Below are positions 1 to 9,118 of a stretch of DNA of 64,000 nt, piece after piece (positions within the stretch are counted from its first letter, which is position 1; every line of letters starts with the position of its first letter). This DNA comes from Bin87 sp965262485 (GTDB taxonomy: Bacteria; Chloroflexota; Dehalococcoidia; Lucifugimonadales; UBA3495): NCBI GenBank assembly GCA_965262485.1, contig OZ253540.1:2356001-2420000 (forward strand), written 5' to 3'. A program made the position numbers and the translations under genes. The notes under the pieces were generated by a model that worked only from the letters and a program-made list of their open reading frames with translations, did no database searches and was not told the origin of the DNA.

Positions 1-158
1 ATTGCCGGGTCAGTTACGTCTTCGGGCAAGCTATGCTGTGGCTCCGGTGTAGCCCAAACTGACCTGGGTTCATGGTGCATCACGGGAGCGTATCTTTCGG
101 GAGTTTTTTGTTCGTAGAGGTCTAGGACCGCGTGACGGTCGAGGGTTTGTGTGGTCAT
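1..158 (-). CDS. Partial hypothetical protein (N-terminal 52 residues)
   Basis: A minus-strand reading frame starts at ATG 158 and is open to the window edge, giving 52 residues (beginning MTTQTLDRHAVLDLYEQK). An AAGGAG-like ribosome binding site lies about six bases upstream of the ATG, which supports the start. I recognise no family. The C-terminal part lies outside the window, so function and full length cannot be judged. Confidence rests on the RBS and uninterrupted frame only. Confidence 0.55.
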   Translation of the reverse strand, partial: MTTQTLDRHAVLDLYEQKTPERYAPVMHHEPRSVWATPEPQHSLPEDVTDPA

Positions 159-180
159 GGGCACTCCTTCTCAGAAAGGT

Positions 181-973
181 GGTGAGCCTTCCAGTTATCC
201 ACGGTCATTAGGCGTGGTCGGTGATGTTCTGTTTTGTCAATTCTGGTGCAGGAATGAGGTGGGTTTCGTAGTCAGGAAAAACGCGCGTGTGTGCGGCGCA
301 TGAAGCGGTTTTCGTTGGAGTTCGGTTTGCATTGGAGACGGACAGCGAGGTACCGTCGTGGAACGGATGGGGCTAACCGAACGGTTGGGTATGGCATGGT
401 GTGGAGGTAAGGCGGTCGCCGGCCAAGGCGCGGACCGGTCCACGGCAGGGGCCTTCGGACGGGAGGCATCTTCCCGTCGTCCGTGGTCGCTGCTGCGTTT
501 CAATAACGCGGGATGGAGGGAGCGACCGAACAGCGAGGGTCGGCTGACGGTTGCCACGCCTCGTTAAACTGGGTTGCCAGACACGTCTGTGTCTCAATCC
601 TGTGGGCGTAGCCTACGTTGGCGACGGCATCTTGGACGGCGCCGGTCCCACGTAGAATGGTGGCGGTGGTTCCGGCGGATATGGACATTGGCACGGTCGT
701 CATCAAATGCTCCATGCTGCAGGTGCGGCTAACTGCGGCAGGCACGATTGTTGTTATTAATACTGTAACACAGGCCCGCAGGTAGTCTGCCGCGGTGAAG
801 TTTTGCGGATATTACGTCGTTGTTCACGTTACTGTCAAATCTGACGGTCTGCAGCGTGTTAGATCCATTGCGGAAATCGACACGGTTCTCCGCCGTGCTA
901 AACGACATCGCTAAAGTAAGTCAGGCGTCGTAGACATGATGATGTGAATTTGACATTTCTGCTGGCCAGTTAG
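181..973. other. No convincing gene
   Basis: Several short frames of 60-106 codons exist on both strands but none has a good ribosome binding site, a recognisable motif or natural-looking composition. The stretch may hold decayed sequence or the tail of a lost insertion element. No structured repeat was seen. Confidence 0.4.
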
Positions 974-1003
974 CCAGGACGTTTTCGCTGGTCATCGACA
1001 CCT

Positions 1004-1321
1004 TTGGCGGGGCGAAGCTACGTGAAGGTCTGCGGGACTGTGACTGCTCCGGACGACTCGGGCGAGCGTTTCCTGCCGGGAAGCGACAACAACCTGTTCA
1101 CTGATTTGGGTATGGGCTTTCGGGTCAACGACGACCGTGTTACGGATTGGTCCGACGTGGGCGTTGTCCCCGCCGGTGAGGCTGGGAGCGCGTGCGACGT
1201 ATGGGAGGTTCCAGCCGGGTCCTCCACCGTCATCTACGCGGTCAACAACTGGCTGGAGAGCGCGGGCGTTTACCGGGTCGAGCTTTTCGCGGATGAACTG
1301 GATATTCCCGAGAACGAGTAG
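1004..1321 (+). pseudogene. Hypothetical protein fragment, 105 residues
   Basis: An open frame runs from an upstream stop at 971-973 to a stop at 1319-1321; the first possible initiator is TTG 1004 and no clear ribosome binding site precedes it. The product has alternating hydrophobic and Gly/Asp residues (for example VEVPAG-like and YRVELFADELD stretches) that suggest a beta-sandwich domain, perhaps the C-terminus of a secreted or DUF4352-like protein. It sits beside a helicase remnant, so I treat it as a fragment. Family assignment is a guess. Confidence 0.35.
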
Positions 1322-1349
1322 GGGCGTGTGATGGTCGGCAATTTCTACC

Positions 1350-1751
1350 GTGTCCCAGGTGAGGTGTAGCTGTTTGGTCAGAGCCGCAGGACGTCATAGA
1401 TTTCCGCTGTACGACAACGTGCCTGGCGGAGCCGGCCACGTCCGCGAGTTGCTGGCGGTGGGCCGATCGTGGTTGGAACGGGCGAAAGCAGTCCTATTTG
1501 TTGACGGTGCCCACGACTGGCGACGCCGGTCGGCCTGCTTGGACTGCCTGCTGTCCTTCCAGACGCAAAACGCGATGCGGCGAGGCCTTTTGGACCGGTC
1601 ACAGGTACTTTCTGTCCTGTCCCAGCGTGTTGACAAATTGAGCACGAAGCCCGGAAATCGGGTTCCCGGCTACCTCTTTGAAAGTGTCCGAGAGTGTATT
1701 TCCGAGCTAACACTATTTGAAACACTTTTGGCGTCTGGGACCGCCGCTTGA
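1350..1751 (+). pseudogene. DUF1998 (MrfA/DrmB-type helicase) C-terminal remnant
   Basis: Residues about 20-95 of this frame carry the signature of the DUF1998 domain that ends many SF2 helicases: LYDNVPGGAGHV, then the cysteine pair in ACLDCLLSFQTQ and GLLDRSQVLSVL. Known DUF1998 proteins are 600-1700 residues long and carry an N-terminal DEAD/DEAH motor, which is absent here. The gene is therefore a 3' remnant of a DNA helicase, possibly from a defence system. Its last codons meet the predicted right end of the neighbouring IS605-type element at about 1749, suggesting the element inserted at this point. Confidence 0.7.
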
Positions 1752-3202
1752 ATACGGTGGTCCGGCCTTGGGCCACGGACCCTGTTCCCGTGGGAACTCG
1801 TCGCGGTGCCTTCCGGCTTGAACACGCTTAGCTCCAGGCCCAAACGTGGTTGTCTTGGCTCGGAGCCGGATGGCTGCTGTCGCCACCCGGTGGACGCGGT
1901 CAGTACGTCCGGTATGTAGCCTGACTGCCATTCACAGTGCCGGACGAAAGCCCGGTTGCGGATGATAACGGCGGCAGTCCAGTCGGCGTGGGCGTAAAGA
2001 CCGCAGTTCCGGCACCGGAACACCGCTTGGCTCTCGCGGTTTTTCGGGTGCCGGTCTCCGCAGCGCAGGCAGGTCTGTAACGTGCCGTGCGGCGGGACGA
2101 AGACGGTGGGTATGCCGAGTTTGGCAGCTTCCTCACGGAGGAGTTTGCCAACGTGGCCGATGGCCGCCTCGGCGAGACTCTCGTTGAGCTTTCGTTTCGC
2201 GGCGACGTTCTTGCCGGGTCTGTCGGCGGAGCCACGAGCTGAGGCCATCATGCTTATGGGTCTCAAGCTTTCGATAGCGACCATTCTGGGCTGGGCTTCC
2301 AGCAGGATGTCGCGGATCTGCCGCCGCATTTCCTGGTCGCGACGCTGGGTGTAGCGGCGTGTCTTTTTCCGATGTTCGGCTACGGCGTGGCAGCGGCGTT
2401 TGCTGTCTCTGGGTTTGCCGGCGACGTGGAGCTGATGCTTGCTGCGCTTCTTGCGGTGCTTCCCGCTGTGCGGGTTGTGGGTCCGTGAGCCGTTGCTGAA
2501 CACGGCATGGTTCTTGCTACCACGGTCGGCGCCGAGGATGTCCTCGGGACGTTGGATGTCCGCGTGTTCCAGCGGCGCAGGGTCGGGTTCCCAGACCTGG
2601 ACGTGTAGGCAGTAATGCCGTTGTTCCAGCGGCACGCGATGGCGGTACTGCTTGACCGGCGCCAGCCTGATGGAGCGTACGTCCAACTCTTTCAGGGTGG
2701 CTGTGGCGCGCAGCCGTAGGGTGAACTTGCACTGGCGGCTGGCGACGGTCTGACCATCGTCGCCGATTTGGAACAGTCGTTTGTCGGTGATGGTAAGGCT
2801 GAGCCGGCTGCGCTTGCGGGCGCGATGTGCCAGCGTGCGACGATGGGCACGGACATCCCGTTGCTTTGGTTCCTCGCCGTCGGCGATGGCCCGTGCGATG
2901 CGTTCCAGCCGCTCGGGGCGGTTTTGTTGTAGCCGCTGGTTGGCTTCCCAAGCTTGTTCGCCGCTTTCCTGGTGGATGTGGTAGGGCGCGTCGGCCTTTT
3001 GCCGATTCTCCTGCCGCCAAATCGTGATGCGCTTGTTGATGGCATCGGGATGGTTCCTGCCGCTGCGTTTGGGCAGGTTTGGTTCCCGGTTGAGCACGTC
3101 GACGGCGATGTTGTAGGCAGCGTTCTACTGGGTGGCATAGTAGCCGATGGCCCGGCTGTTGGCCGGGTCGTGGCGCAGCGCGAATTTCAGCGTACGGATC
3201 AT
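1670..3202 (-). pseudogene. tnpB: TnpB-type RNA-guided nuclease with an in-frame amber stop
   Basis: Starting at ATG 3202 the frame reads MIRTLKFALRHD, then hits TAG at 3125-3127 after 25 codons, and continues open for 475 more codons. TnpB hallmarks are visible: RuvC-like ILGADRG (first Asp), MVAIESL (Glu), a CxxC...CxxC zinc ribbon (CLRCG and CRNCG) and a final HADWTAA motif. TnpB is a nuclease that uses an RNA from the element's right end to cleave DNA. The TAG would truncate the N-terminal part; translation from an internal start is conceivable but would lose the conserved N-terminus. The last codons overlap the DUF1998 remnant on the other strand. Confidence 0.8.
1749..1900 (-). ncRNA. 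Predicted reRNA/omega-RNA scaffold of the TnpB element
   Basis: In IS605 elements the RNA guiding TnpB overlaps the 3' end of tnpB and ends at the right end, with the guide taken from flanking DNA. Here the 3' part of the tnpB frame and the right-end hairpin at 1759-1781 lie in the expected place, and the guide would begin at 1748 and read into the DUF1998 remnant. Only the hairpin and geometry are seen; transcription is inferred. Confidence 0.35.
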
Positions 3203-3274
3203 GTTTGCCTGGCATCGAAGGGTTCGTGCATGATGATAACGTCATGGGGCCATGAGCGGCCCGCAGATGACGGT

Positions 3275-3288
3275 AGCCCTGACGGGCT
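3275..3288 (-). repeat. Left-end hairpin of the IS605-type element
   Basis: AGCCC and GGGCT form a perfect five-base stem with a four-base loop about 73 bases upstream of the tnpB start, where IS605-family left-end imperfect palindromes normally lie. Confidence 0.5.
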
Positions 3289-3543
3289 GTGGTGGTGAGG
3301 GAATTGCGCCTCTGGCGGTGTAGTCGTCAGAGATGCCCGGCGGTACGTCAACGTGGGGAACGATGGACGCAGCCTGGAGCGACCGGCTTGGTAGCAGTTG
3401 TTGAGGGAGACACGGTCCGGTGTTCGAGTTTCGACCGGGTGCTGATCTACGGGTCTGACCGGCTGGGCAGGAACGCGGGTGACCTGATGGCCGTTCGCGA
3501 CCGGTCGCCCGAGACCGGAGACAAGCTGGTGTCCGCGCGGTAG
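3289..3543 (+). pseudogene. Serine recombinase catalytic-domain fragment
   Basis: The second half of this 84-codon frame reads FDRVLIYGSDRLGRN followed by AGDLMAVRD and GDKLVSA. This matches the conserved DRLGRN region of the serine resolvase/invertase catalytic domain. The catalytic serine region (YxRxSxD) is missing. The fragment is on the plus strand, while the C-terminal half of a large serine recombinase lies just downstream on the minus strand, so the gene appears broken and rearranged. Confidence 0.6.
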
Positions 3544-3566
3544 CGGCGATGTTGTCGAGAGCATAG

Positions 3567-4328
3567 CTACAGCGGTATCACGCTGTGCGTTTTGCCCACT
3601 CCGGTGCCCATTCGCAGGGACAGCCGGTAAGCTATATTGACCAAGTCGGCTGACACCAATACTTCGCGGACGATCAGTTCCAGGATGGACTTGGTGGTCG
3701 CTGCGTTCATGTCCCGCAGGTAGGTCTCGGGGTTGCGGGCGTAGGATTCAATCCGGTCTTCGTCGTCGGCGACGTACCCGTAACCCCGTAGAGCGTGATC
3801 GGCCTGGCGGGCCTCGTCCTGTTTGGTGCGCCAGCCGTCGCCCGTCCGGGCCAGCCGGGCGGCGACTTTGGCATACGTCGCCTTGCCCTTTTCCACCTCC
3901 GCCGCGAGTTTGGCCCGTTCGTGGTCCAGGCGCTCGATCTCGCCCTGTATGGATTCCAGTTGCTGTTGCTGCCGCAGGGCTTGCTGGGCGGCGTTCCGTC
4001 TGACCTGGGCGATGACATCCTGGAGCAGGTCGTCGGTGAGAACGTCGACGATCAGGTGCTCAAGCACCGGTTCGTCCAGGCGTCCGGTCTTGACTTCCCG
4101 CGTGTCGCAGGCGTTTTCGTCAGGGCCTTCGGCGCTGGGGCATACGTAGCGCGGCGGACGTTCAGTGTCGCCGTCCAGCATGGTCATTGGGGTACCGCAG
4201 CCTTGGCATTTGGCCAGGCCGAGCAGCAGGGGTTGTCCGACCTGGTTGTCTCCGGTGTTGGCGGTCGGGTTCGGCAACCGCCGGTAGCGAGTGGAGGTTG
4301 GATCATGGTGGCTGAGATCAGAGAACAT
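3567..4328 (-). pseudogene. Large serine recombinase, C-terminal half
   Basis: The 253 residues start near LLLGLAKCQGCGTPM with a zinc beta-ribbon (CQGC, YVCP and a later AC), then KTGRLDEPVLEHLI and a long coiled coil (about residues 110-180), as in large serine recombinases that integrate or excise mobile elements. Full-length relatives are 450-600 residues with an N-terminal catalytic domain, which is lacking here. A catalytic-domain fragment in the opposite orientation lies at 3400-3543. The ORF start at 4328 has no clear RBS, so I call it a remnant. Confidence 0.75.
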
Positions 4329-4546
4329 TGTGAGCGTCGAGACGCGCTATTTTGTGGGATTGTGCAAGTAGGTGACGACATTAGGACAATCGTAATCGAC
4401 AATGCGCCGTTCTTGGCAATACGAGGTGTGGGCCGGAAACATAAAACCTAAAGCAAACGGCATGGCCGTGTTACGTGGCGAGGAACAGTGTTGCCACGGG
4501 TTGGGTGGCAACATCCGGATGGCAAGCACGGCTGCGCAACTTTCGA

Positions 4547-7500
4547 CTAATTCAGGTTGTGCCTGACGATCAGCTCACGCAGTCCTTGATCAATGTGGAC
4601 TGGCAAATCTTTGGCTAGCAGTTTGTCAACAACCTCCCGCGTTCCTAGCCAAAACCAAGGCTCAGTATCATTTTGCCCCAGGTAGACTAAGAACCTCCCC
4701 AGGTCGTCAGGATACCTTTCCGTTAATTCGCGTTCGCTGAGGTCGTGCAAAATGTAGGAACGACTTAGGCGCACTGGGCGCATCTGGATGGCCACTTCGA
4801 CGGCGTCAGGAAATACACCGGGCAAGTGCATGACCCATTCCAGCATCTGAGCGATTTCGGCGTCATCCAGTGGGCAGGGTACGCCCTGCAATCGGTTTGC
4901 CCAGTAATCTTTGAGCCAGACGCTCCACCATTCCTGCTGTACGGTCTCGTCCAGGTTGCGCAAACGGTGGCCGATTTCAAGCGCAAACTGTGTCTTCATC
5001 TGCGTGTCCGCGTGTTTGAAGAACTCTGTGATCCAATCATCCATGGCGTCGCTGATGAGCCATCCCAGAGCGACAACGTAGAATTCCACGAAACGCACAC
5101 GCATCTGTTCGCTGAATTCTTGGACTATTCGCCGGATGGCGGCGATGGACTTTTCACGCAAGCGTTCGGCGGTTGGGGGGGATAAGCGTCCCCAGGTAAG
5201 AAAGCCATCCCAAGCGCACTGAAAATCATCATGTTCGGTGTCGAAGAGTGGTAGCAGAGTGCTAATCGTCCAATCCTCATCAACGGCGAGAAAATATTGA
5301 AAGTTACTGACGAGCACGGCGCGACCAAACTTTCCGGCTAACCCGTCCTCCGTCACGATTGCCTCTAATGCTTCCCGGTATTCAACGCTCAGCAATTGCG
5401 GGGCGGGTTCCTGCAGCTTCCGCCACAGTTCACTACTGAAGGTCCAGAACAGGGCTAGTTTGCCTGACGCGTGATTGATGGCCTTCTCAAGCCAGCTAAC
5501 GTACTGCGGAACCCCGCCTACGGATACTGAGATTTGCGGGAGTTCGTCCGAGGCAGCGTAAGGACGCATGGCAACCGCTATCGAGTTGGCCGCATCCAGC
5601 AATCCAGCTGCTTCAATTTGGTCGGCATTCCGAATCAACTGGTTGAGGACATCCGCAATCTGTCGTGCGTGCTCCCGGTGAAGATCACCAGCTGATAGGT
5701 GAGACATCACACGCGTGACGCTGTCTTGATTGAGCTCCGACGTCGCCCAGGCAAGAATTACGTGGTGCCAAATATCCGTGTCCCATGCTTTGTTTGAAAC
5801 CATGGCGTCTGCAAGGTCGAGCCCCCAGGATGGGTTGGTCCGGACGGCCTCTTCAACTTCCCTTAGCAGCGCCCAGTGGTCATGCCCGTCGAATTGGATT
5901 AGTGCGTTCCTGAGCTCGGGGCTGGCTTGCGGGTACAAGCGAGCGGCTGCGTGGAAGATCTCGTGATGGGCGGCTACTTCGTTCACATCGCATCCTTCCA
6001 AGATCCAGGTAATTCTTTCGTCAGCAGTCAGGTCGTTCCGGCCGGACGAGGCGTGGATGGCGAGACGCCGCAGCAACGGCGCAGGGGAACCTGCGTAACG
6101 GTCGCACCAAGTTCCTGCATACGCCGGGTCGTGAGCGGTCAGCCACGCCAGGCAATCCCGCGCCGCGTCGATGAGGGCGTCAACTTCATGGGGCAGGTCG
6201 TCCTGCGAGTGGGGTTCGATGGCAGATCTTCCGTAGCTATCCCCATCCCAAGTCTCGCTCCCTCGACCCCACGCGATAATTGCCGAACGGCGTTCCTCCA
6301 GTCTCATGGTGGTTCGTTCGAGCAACGAATGCGCGACGTTCGGCAGGTGAGGTTCAAGGCACGTTTCCCAAAAAGATTGCATTCTAATCTGGCGACTTCT
6401 ACCGTCGTATAGCTCATATCCTGGCCGGACTTGGTGTCGACTCGCGGTCATCACGTCGTACACTTGCAGCAGGTTCTGGAACGCTCCAAGATTGGCGCAG
6501 GTCTCAGCTAGACCCGACAACCCGTAATCGTCGAAATCCGGCGGCACACACGTCATCAGGAAGTGGACCCACCTCGAAAGGACTGTTGGGTTTAGTGGTG
6601 CCTCGTCATTGTGTCGGAGCGACCATGCCAGCCGGTTCCACAAGTGTGGATTGAGCCTGCCTCCATGCCGCGCGATGACCTCGAACAATTCGTCGGATTG
6701 AGTGATTGCGAACCGACTCACCAGCCAATATGACAGCGTAGTTTCTTGGTCTTCCGGATCCCCATCTGTGAATAAGCGATCCAGGTACCCGCGACGGTCG
6801 AGCCAAGCAATCCATTCCGGTAACTCAGCAGCCTCGATGAAGAACCGGGTCATCACCGAGTCGGTGAGGGCGTGTTCAATGATTCCAGTGCTGTCGTCAT
6901 CAATGGGCGGGTATCCGCCGGCGATTGTCGAAATCTCCTGTTGCCAGTCAAGGACGCCTCGTCGCAGGAAATTAGCCAACCCGGCCACTGCCGCGTCCAG
7001 GCCGTTGTAATCATTGTCTTCATTTTGGTGGAACGTAACGGGTTGGATGCCCATCCTGTGCCAATGGTCAGGATCATCACTTCGGTCGCCGATCAATGAG
7101 AAACGCTTCTGACCGTCATCCGGTGGCAATGACGGCGTCAAGTAGGTCATGATGGTGTCGCTGTGGCTGTAACCCACGAACAACACCGTGCAGTTGGAGA
7201 AGAGGTCAATCAAAAAGCGGCGTGCCCAACCGTCTGATTCGGTCAGATAAGCGCGCCCAAAGTCCCGGTGGGTGATCACCATCTCCTTCGGTTCACTTAC
7301 GCAACCATGCAGGTGGACGATTCCGTCAAAGCGGTTACCCAGAGGCAGCGTCGGTGCTTGGAATACCTTGGGCATGGAGTTGAATTGGGCGAGAGCCGCC
7401 TGCTCAAACAGATCGTCGAAGTTGGTGGTGACCGTCCGCACTTCCCCGGCTTCGCCGAAAAGGCGGAGTATATCGAGGTGGAGCGCCGTCGGTTCGGGGT

Positions 7501-7759
7501 TGTTCCGTTGCAAAATTTCAACGGTACGCTGGTGGACATCGGTTCCGCGGACCTCCAACCGTCCCAAGAATCGGTCCTCGGTTTCCCCAGTGCCGATGGA
7601 TTGCCCCGTGCCTTTCGCCACTTGCTGTGCCAAACGCCGGAAGCCGGGCAGGACGGCTGGGGGTCCCATGGACACGCTGGCGCCGGCAAACACCACCAGA
7701 CGCTTGGTCCGGAGGGCGTCCAGCAGGGAATCAGGGAAGTCGACGCCGGAGATTCTCAA
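4547..7759 (-). CDS. SIR2-domain defence protein with large helical C-terminus
   Basis: This 1070-residue protein begins with a SIR2 (NAD+-binding) domain: VVFAGASVS at 22-30, TTNFDD at 111-116, the catalytic-type HLHG around His151 and VGYSHSD at 195-201. Defence-associated sirtuins hydrolyse NAD+ to abort phage infection. The remaining ~780 residues are tryptophan-rich and helical, resembling the DUF4020-type tails found behind SIR2 domains; they probably sense the trigger, which is inference. The start is TTG 7759: a GAAGG ribosome binding site lies seven bases upstream and overlaps the TAA of the preceding gene. The gene looks intact and is the second gene of a two-gene operon. Confidence 0.85.
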   Translation of the reverse strand: MRISGVDFPDSLLDALRTKRLVVFAGASVSMGPPAVLPGFRRLAQQVAKGTGQSIGTGETEDRFLGRLEVRGTDVHQRTVEILQRNNPEPTALHLDILRLFGEAGEVRTVTTNFDDLFEQAALAQFNSMPKVFQAPTLPLGNRFDGIVHLHGCVSEPKEMVITHRDFGRAYLTESDGWARRFLIDLFSNCTVLFVGYSHSDTIMTYLTPSLPPDDGQKRFSLIGDRSDDPDHWHRMGIQPVTFHQNEDNDYNGLDAAVAGLANFLRRGVLDWQQEISTIAGGYPPIDDDSTGIIEHALTDSVMTRFFIEAAELPEWIAWLDRRGYLDRLFTDGDPEDQETTLSYWLVSRFAITQSDELFEVIARHGGRLNPHLWNRLAWSLRHNDEAPLNPTVLSRWVHFLMTCVPPDFDDYGLSGLAETCANLGAFQNLLQVYDVMTASRHQVRPGYELYDGRSRQIRMQSFWETCLEPHLPNVAHSLLERTTMRLEERRSAIIAWGRGSETWDGDSYGRSAIEPHSQDDLPHEVDALIDAARDCLAWLTAHDPAYAGTWCDRYAGSPAPLLRRLAIHASSGRNDLTADERITWILEGCDVNEVAAHHEIFHAAARLYPQASPELRNALIQFDGHDHWALLREVEEAVRTNPSWGLDLADAMVSNKAWDTDIWHHVILAWATSELNQDSVTRVMSHLSAGDLHREHARQIADVLNQLIRNADQIEAAGLLDAANSIAVAMRPYAASDELPQISVSVGGVPQYVSWLEKAINHASGKLALFWTFSSELWRKLQEPAPQLLSVEYREALEAIVTEDGLAGKFGRAVLVSNFQYFLAVDEDWTISTLLPLFDTEHDDFQCAWDGFLTWGRLSPPTAERLREKSIAAIRRIVQEFSEQMRVRFVEFYVVALGWLISDAMDDWITEFFKHADTQMKTQFALEIGHRLRNLDETVQQEWWSVWLKDYWANRLQGVPCPLDDAEIAQMLEWVMHLPGVFPDAVEVAIQMRPVRLSRSYILHDLSERELTERYPDDLGRFLVYLGQNDTEPWFWLGTREVVDKLLAKDLPVHIDQGLRELIVRHNLN

Positions 7760-7762
7760 TCG

Positions 7763-9118
7763 TTAACCTTCGTTTCGGCCTGACGAGTCCGGTATTGGCG
7801 GATGGTGGAATGCCCTGGTTCTGTCCCACATCGGAACCGTGGGTGCCAACTCGGCACGCATCGCGGTTTCGACATAGTAAATGGCCTGTTGTGCCAGCCA
7901 TGCCGCGTTCAAGGGCGGACCGTCTTTCAACCAGTGCGCCGTCACTTGATTTCGGAGCTTTGCGATCTCTTGAACTAAATTGTCGTGCTGTTTGCCGTCC
8001 TCGATGAGCCGTTTGGCTTCTTCGCCCCATCCCACGTAGTAGTAAGGTCTTTCGATCTCTTTGGACCGAAGGTACGCGGAAATTTGCTTCCAGAGTTCGG
8101 GGCCACATTTTTCTCTGTCGAACCCTGCCTCGATTGCAATCCTTTGGAGAATCGCGACAGATGCGGTGACAGAGCTCATCCAGTCTCCATTGTCCCTCGC
8201 CGTTGTGTTGTGCACGTAACGTGCTATCACGGGGTAATGGTCTTCGCCGATGTTGCGCAGGATCTCCTCTAACACTTTTTCAAGCCTCACGCCCATCGGC
8301 ATCCAGTTTTTCGTTCTGTTCTTTTTCGCCGGCGAGGTCGGCTCCCATGCGCCCCACAGAGGCGTCCATGTTCCCCACCATTGATTGTCTGACCAAGTCT
8401 CTTTCCAAGCTATGGCTACTTTGGGTCGACACCACGTGCTGCTCGTGAACGATAGACCATGGCTGATCGCTCGTTGTATTAACTGGACCTCCTCGAGGTT
8501 CATTGCGGCGCCATCGTTTCGCCACACGTGGAAGCCTACATCCTTGATCTCGAATTCTCCGTGTTCGACCCACACTCTCGCTGCGTACTCGCTCCAAAAG
8601 ATGTCTCGGTCGTCAGCCGGTGTCATCGAGATTGTGACGATTGGACTTTCTTGGTCTGTCCTGATGATCACACCTTGATGCGTGTCGCCGATGTCCCATT
8701 CGATTGGGTGTTGGTCTATCTCTGGCTTCTTGACTTCTATGAAGAACTGGTTGGCGCCATGTGGAGGAATCTCAGTTTTGGAAAAGTCTCCGTGCGATAT
8801 GGTGACCGCTTCCTTGTCCGCATCGGTCGTCAAAGCCTCTGCCCAGATCCCTTCATACCACAGGGTGACCGTCTTGGCCCTCACCGGCTCGACCAAGGTT
8901 ATGCTCTCGCCGTTGATGATTCTCCTGGATTCACCATTGGCGTGGGAGAACGGATGGGCATTATTGGCGAATAAAGGAACTGTCCGTCCACTGTGCACCA
9001 TCTGAGTGCTACGAGCCAACGTGGGAATGTCAAACGGATCACCATACGGGGTATCCGGCAGTGTGATAGTAGTTGCCGCATCGTCCGACCCGAATAGCGT
9101 GCGCACTTCCTCTTGCAA
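7763..9118 (-). CDS. Unknown 451-residue protein upstream of the SIR2 gene
   Basis: I do not recognise this protein. It has a beta-rich first half and a helical C-terminal part with a VQEIAKLRNQVTAHWLKDG segment, whose R-N-x3-H spacing recalls HEPN-like or related helical domains. Its stop (TAA 7763-7765) lies within the ribosome binding site of the SIR2 gene, so the two are translationally coupled and probably work together. The first possible start, TTG 9118, coincides exactly with the border of an inserted IS at 9119, so the natural N-terminus may have been cut off. Confidence 0.7.
   Translation of the reverse strand: MQEEVRTLFGSDDAATTITLPDTPYGDPFDIPTLARSTQMVHSGRTVPLFANNAHPFSHANGESRRIINGESITLVEPVRAKTVTLWYEGIWAEALTTDADKEAVTISHGDFSKTEIPPHGANQFFIEVKKPEIDQHPIEWDIGDTHQGVIIRTDQESPIVTISMTPADDRDIFWSEYAARVWVEHGEFEIKDVGFHVWRNDGAAMNLEEVQLIQRAISHGLSFTSSTWCRPKVAIAWKETWSDNQWWGTWTPLWGAWEPTSPAKKNRTKNWMPMGVRLEKVLEEILRNIGEDHYPVIARYVHNTTARDNGDWMSSVTASVAILQRIAIEAGFDREKCGPELWKQISAYLRSKEIERPYYYVGWGEEAKRLIEDGKQHDNLVQEIAKLRNQVTAHWLKDGPPLNAAWLAQQAIYYVETAMRAELAPTVPMWDRTRAFHHPPIPDSSGRNEG

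Larger units (their letters stand above)
1749..3300 (-). mobile_element. IS200/IS605-type TnpB-only element
   Basis: The minus-strand tnpB-like gene is framed by one hairpin on each side, as in IS605 elements. The right-end hairpin lies at 1759-1781 (arms GGTCC and GGCC, mirrored by GGCC and GGACC), and a TCAA, the right-end cleavage tetranucleotide of IS608, ends at 1749. The left-end hairpin is AGCCC-loop-GGGCT at 3275-3288. No TnpA gene is present, so the element would need TnpA in trans. The exact left boundary (about 3300) and the TAM were not resolved. Confidence 0.6.

Noticed and set aside
237..745. Overlapping frames of 60-106 codons on both strands
   Set aside because: No RBS, motif or coherent composition; a resemblance of the plus frame 358-567 to tails seen at IS605 right ends was too weak to report as a feature.
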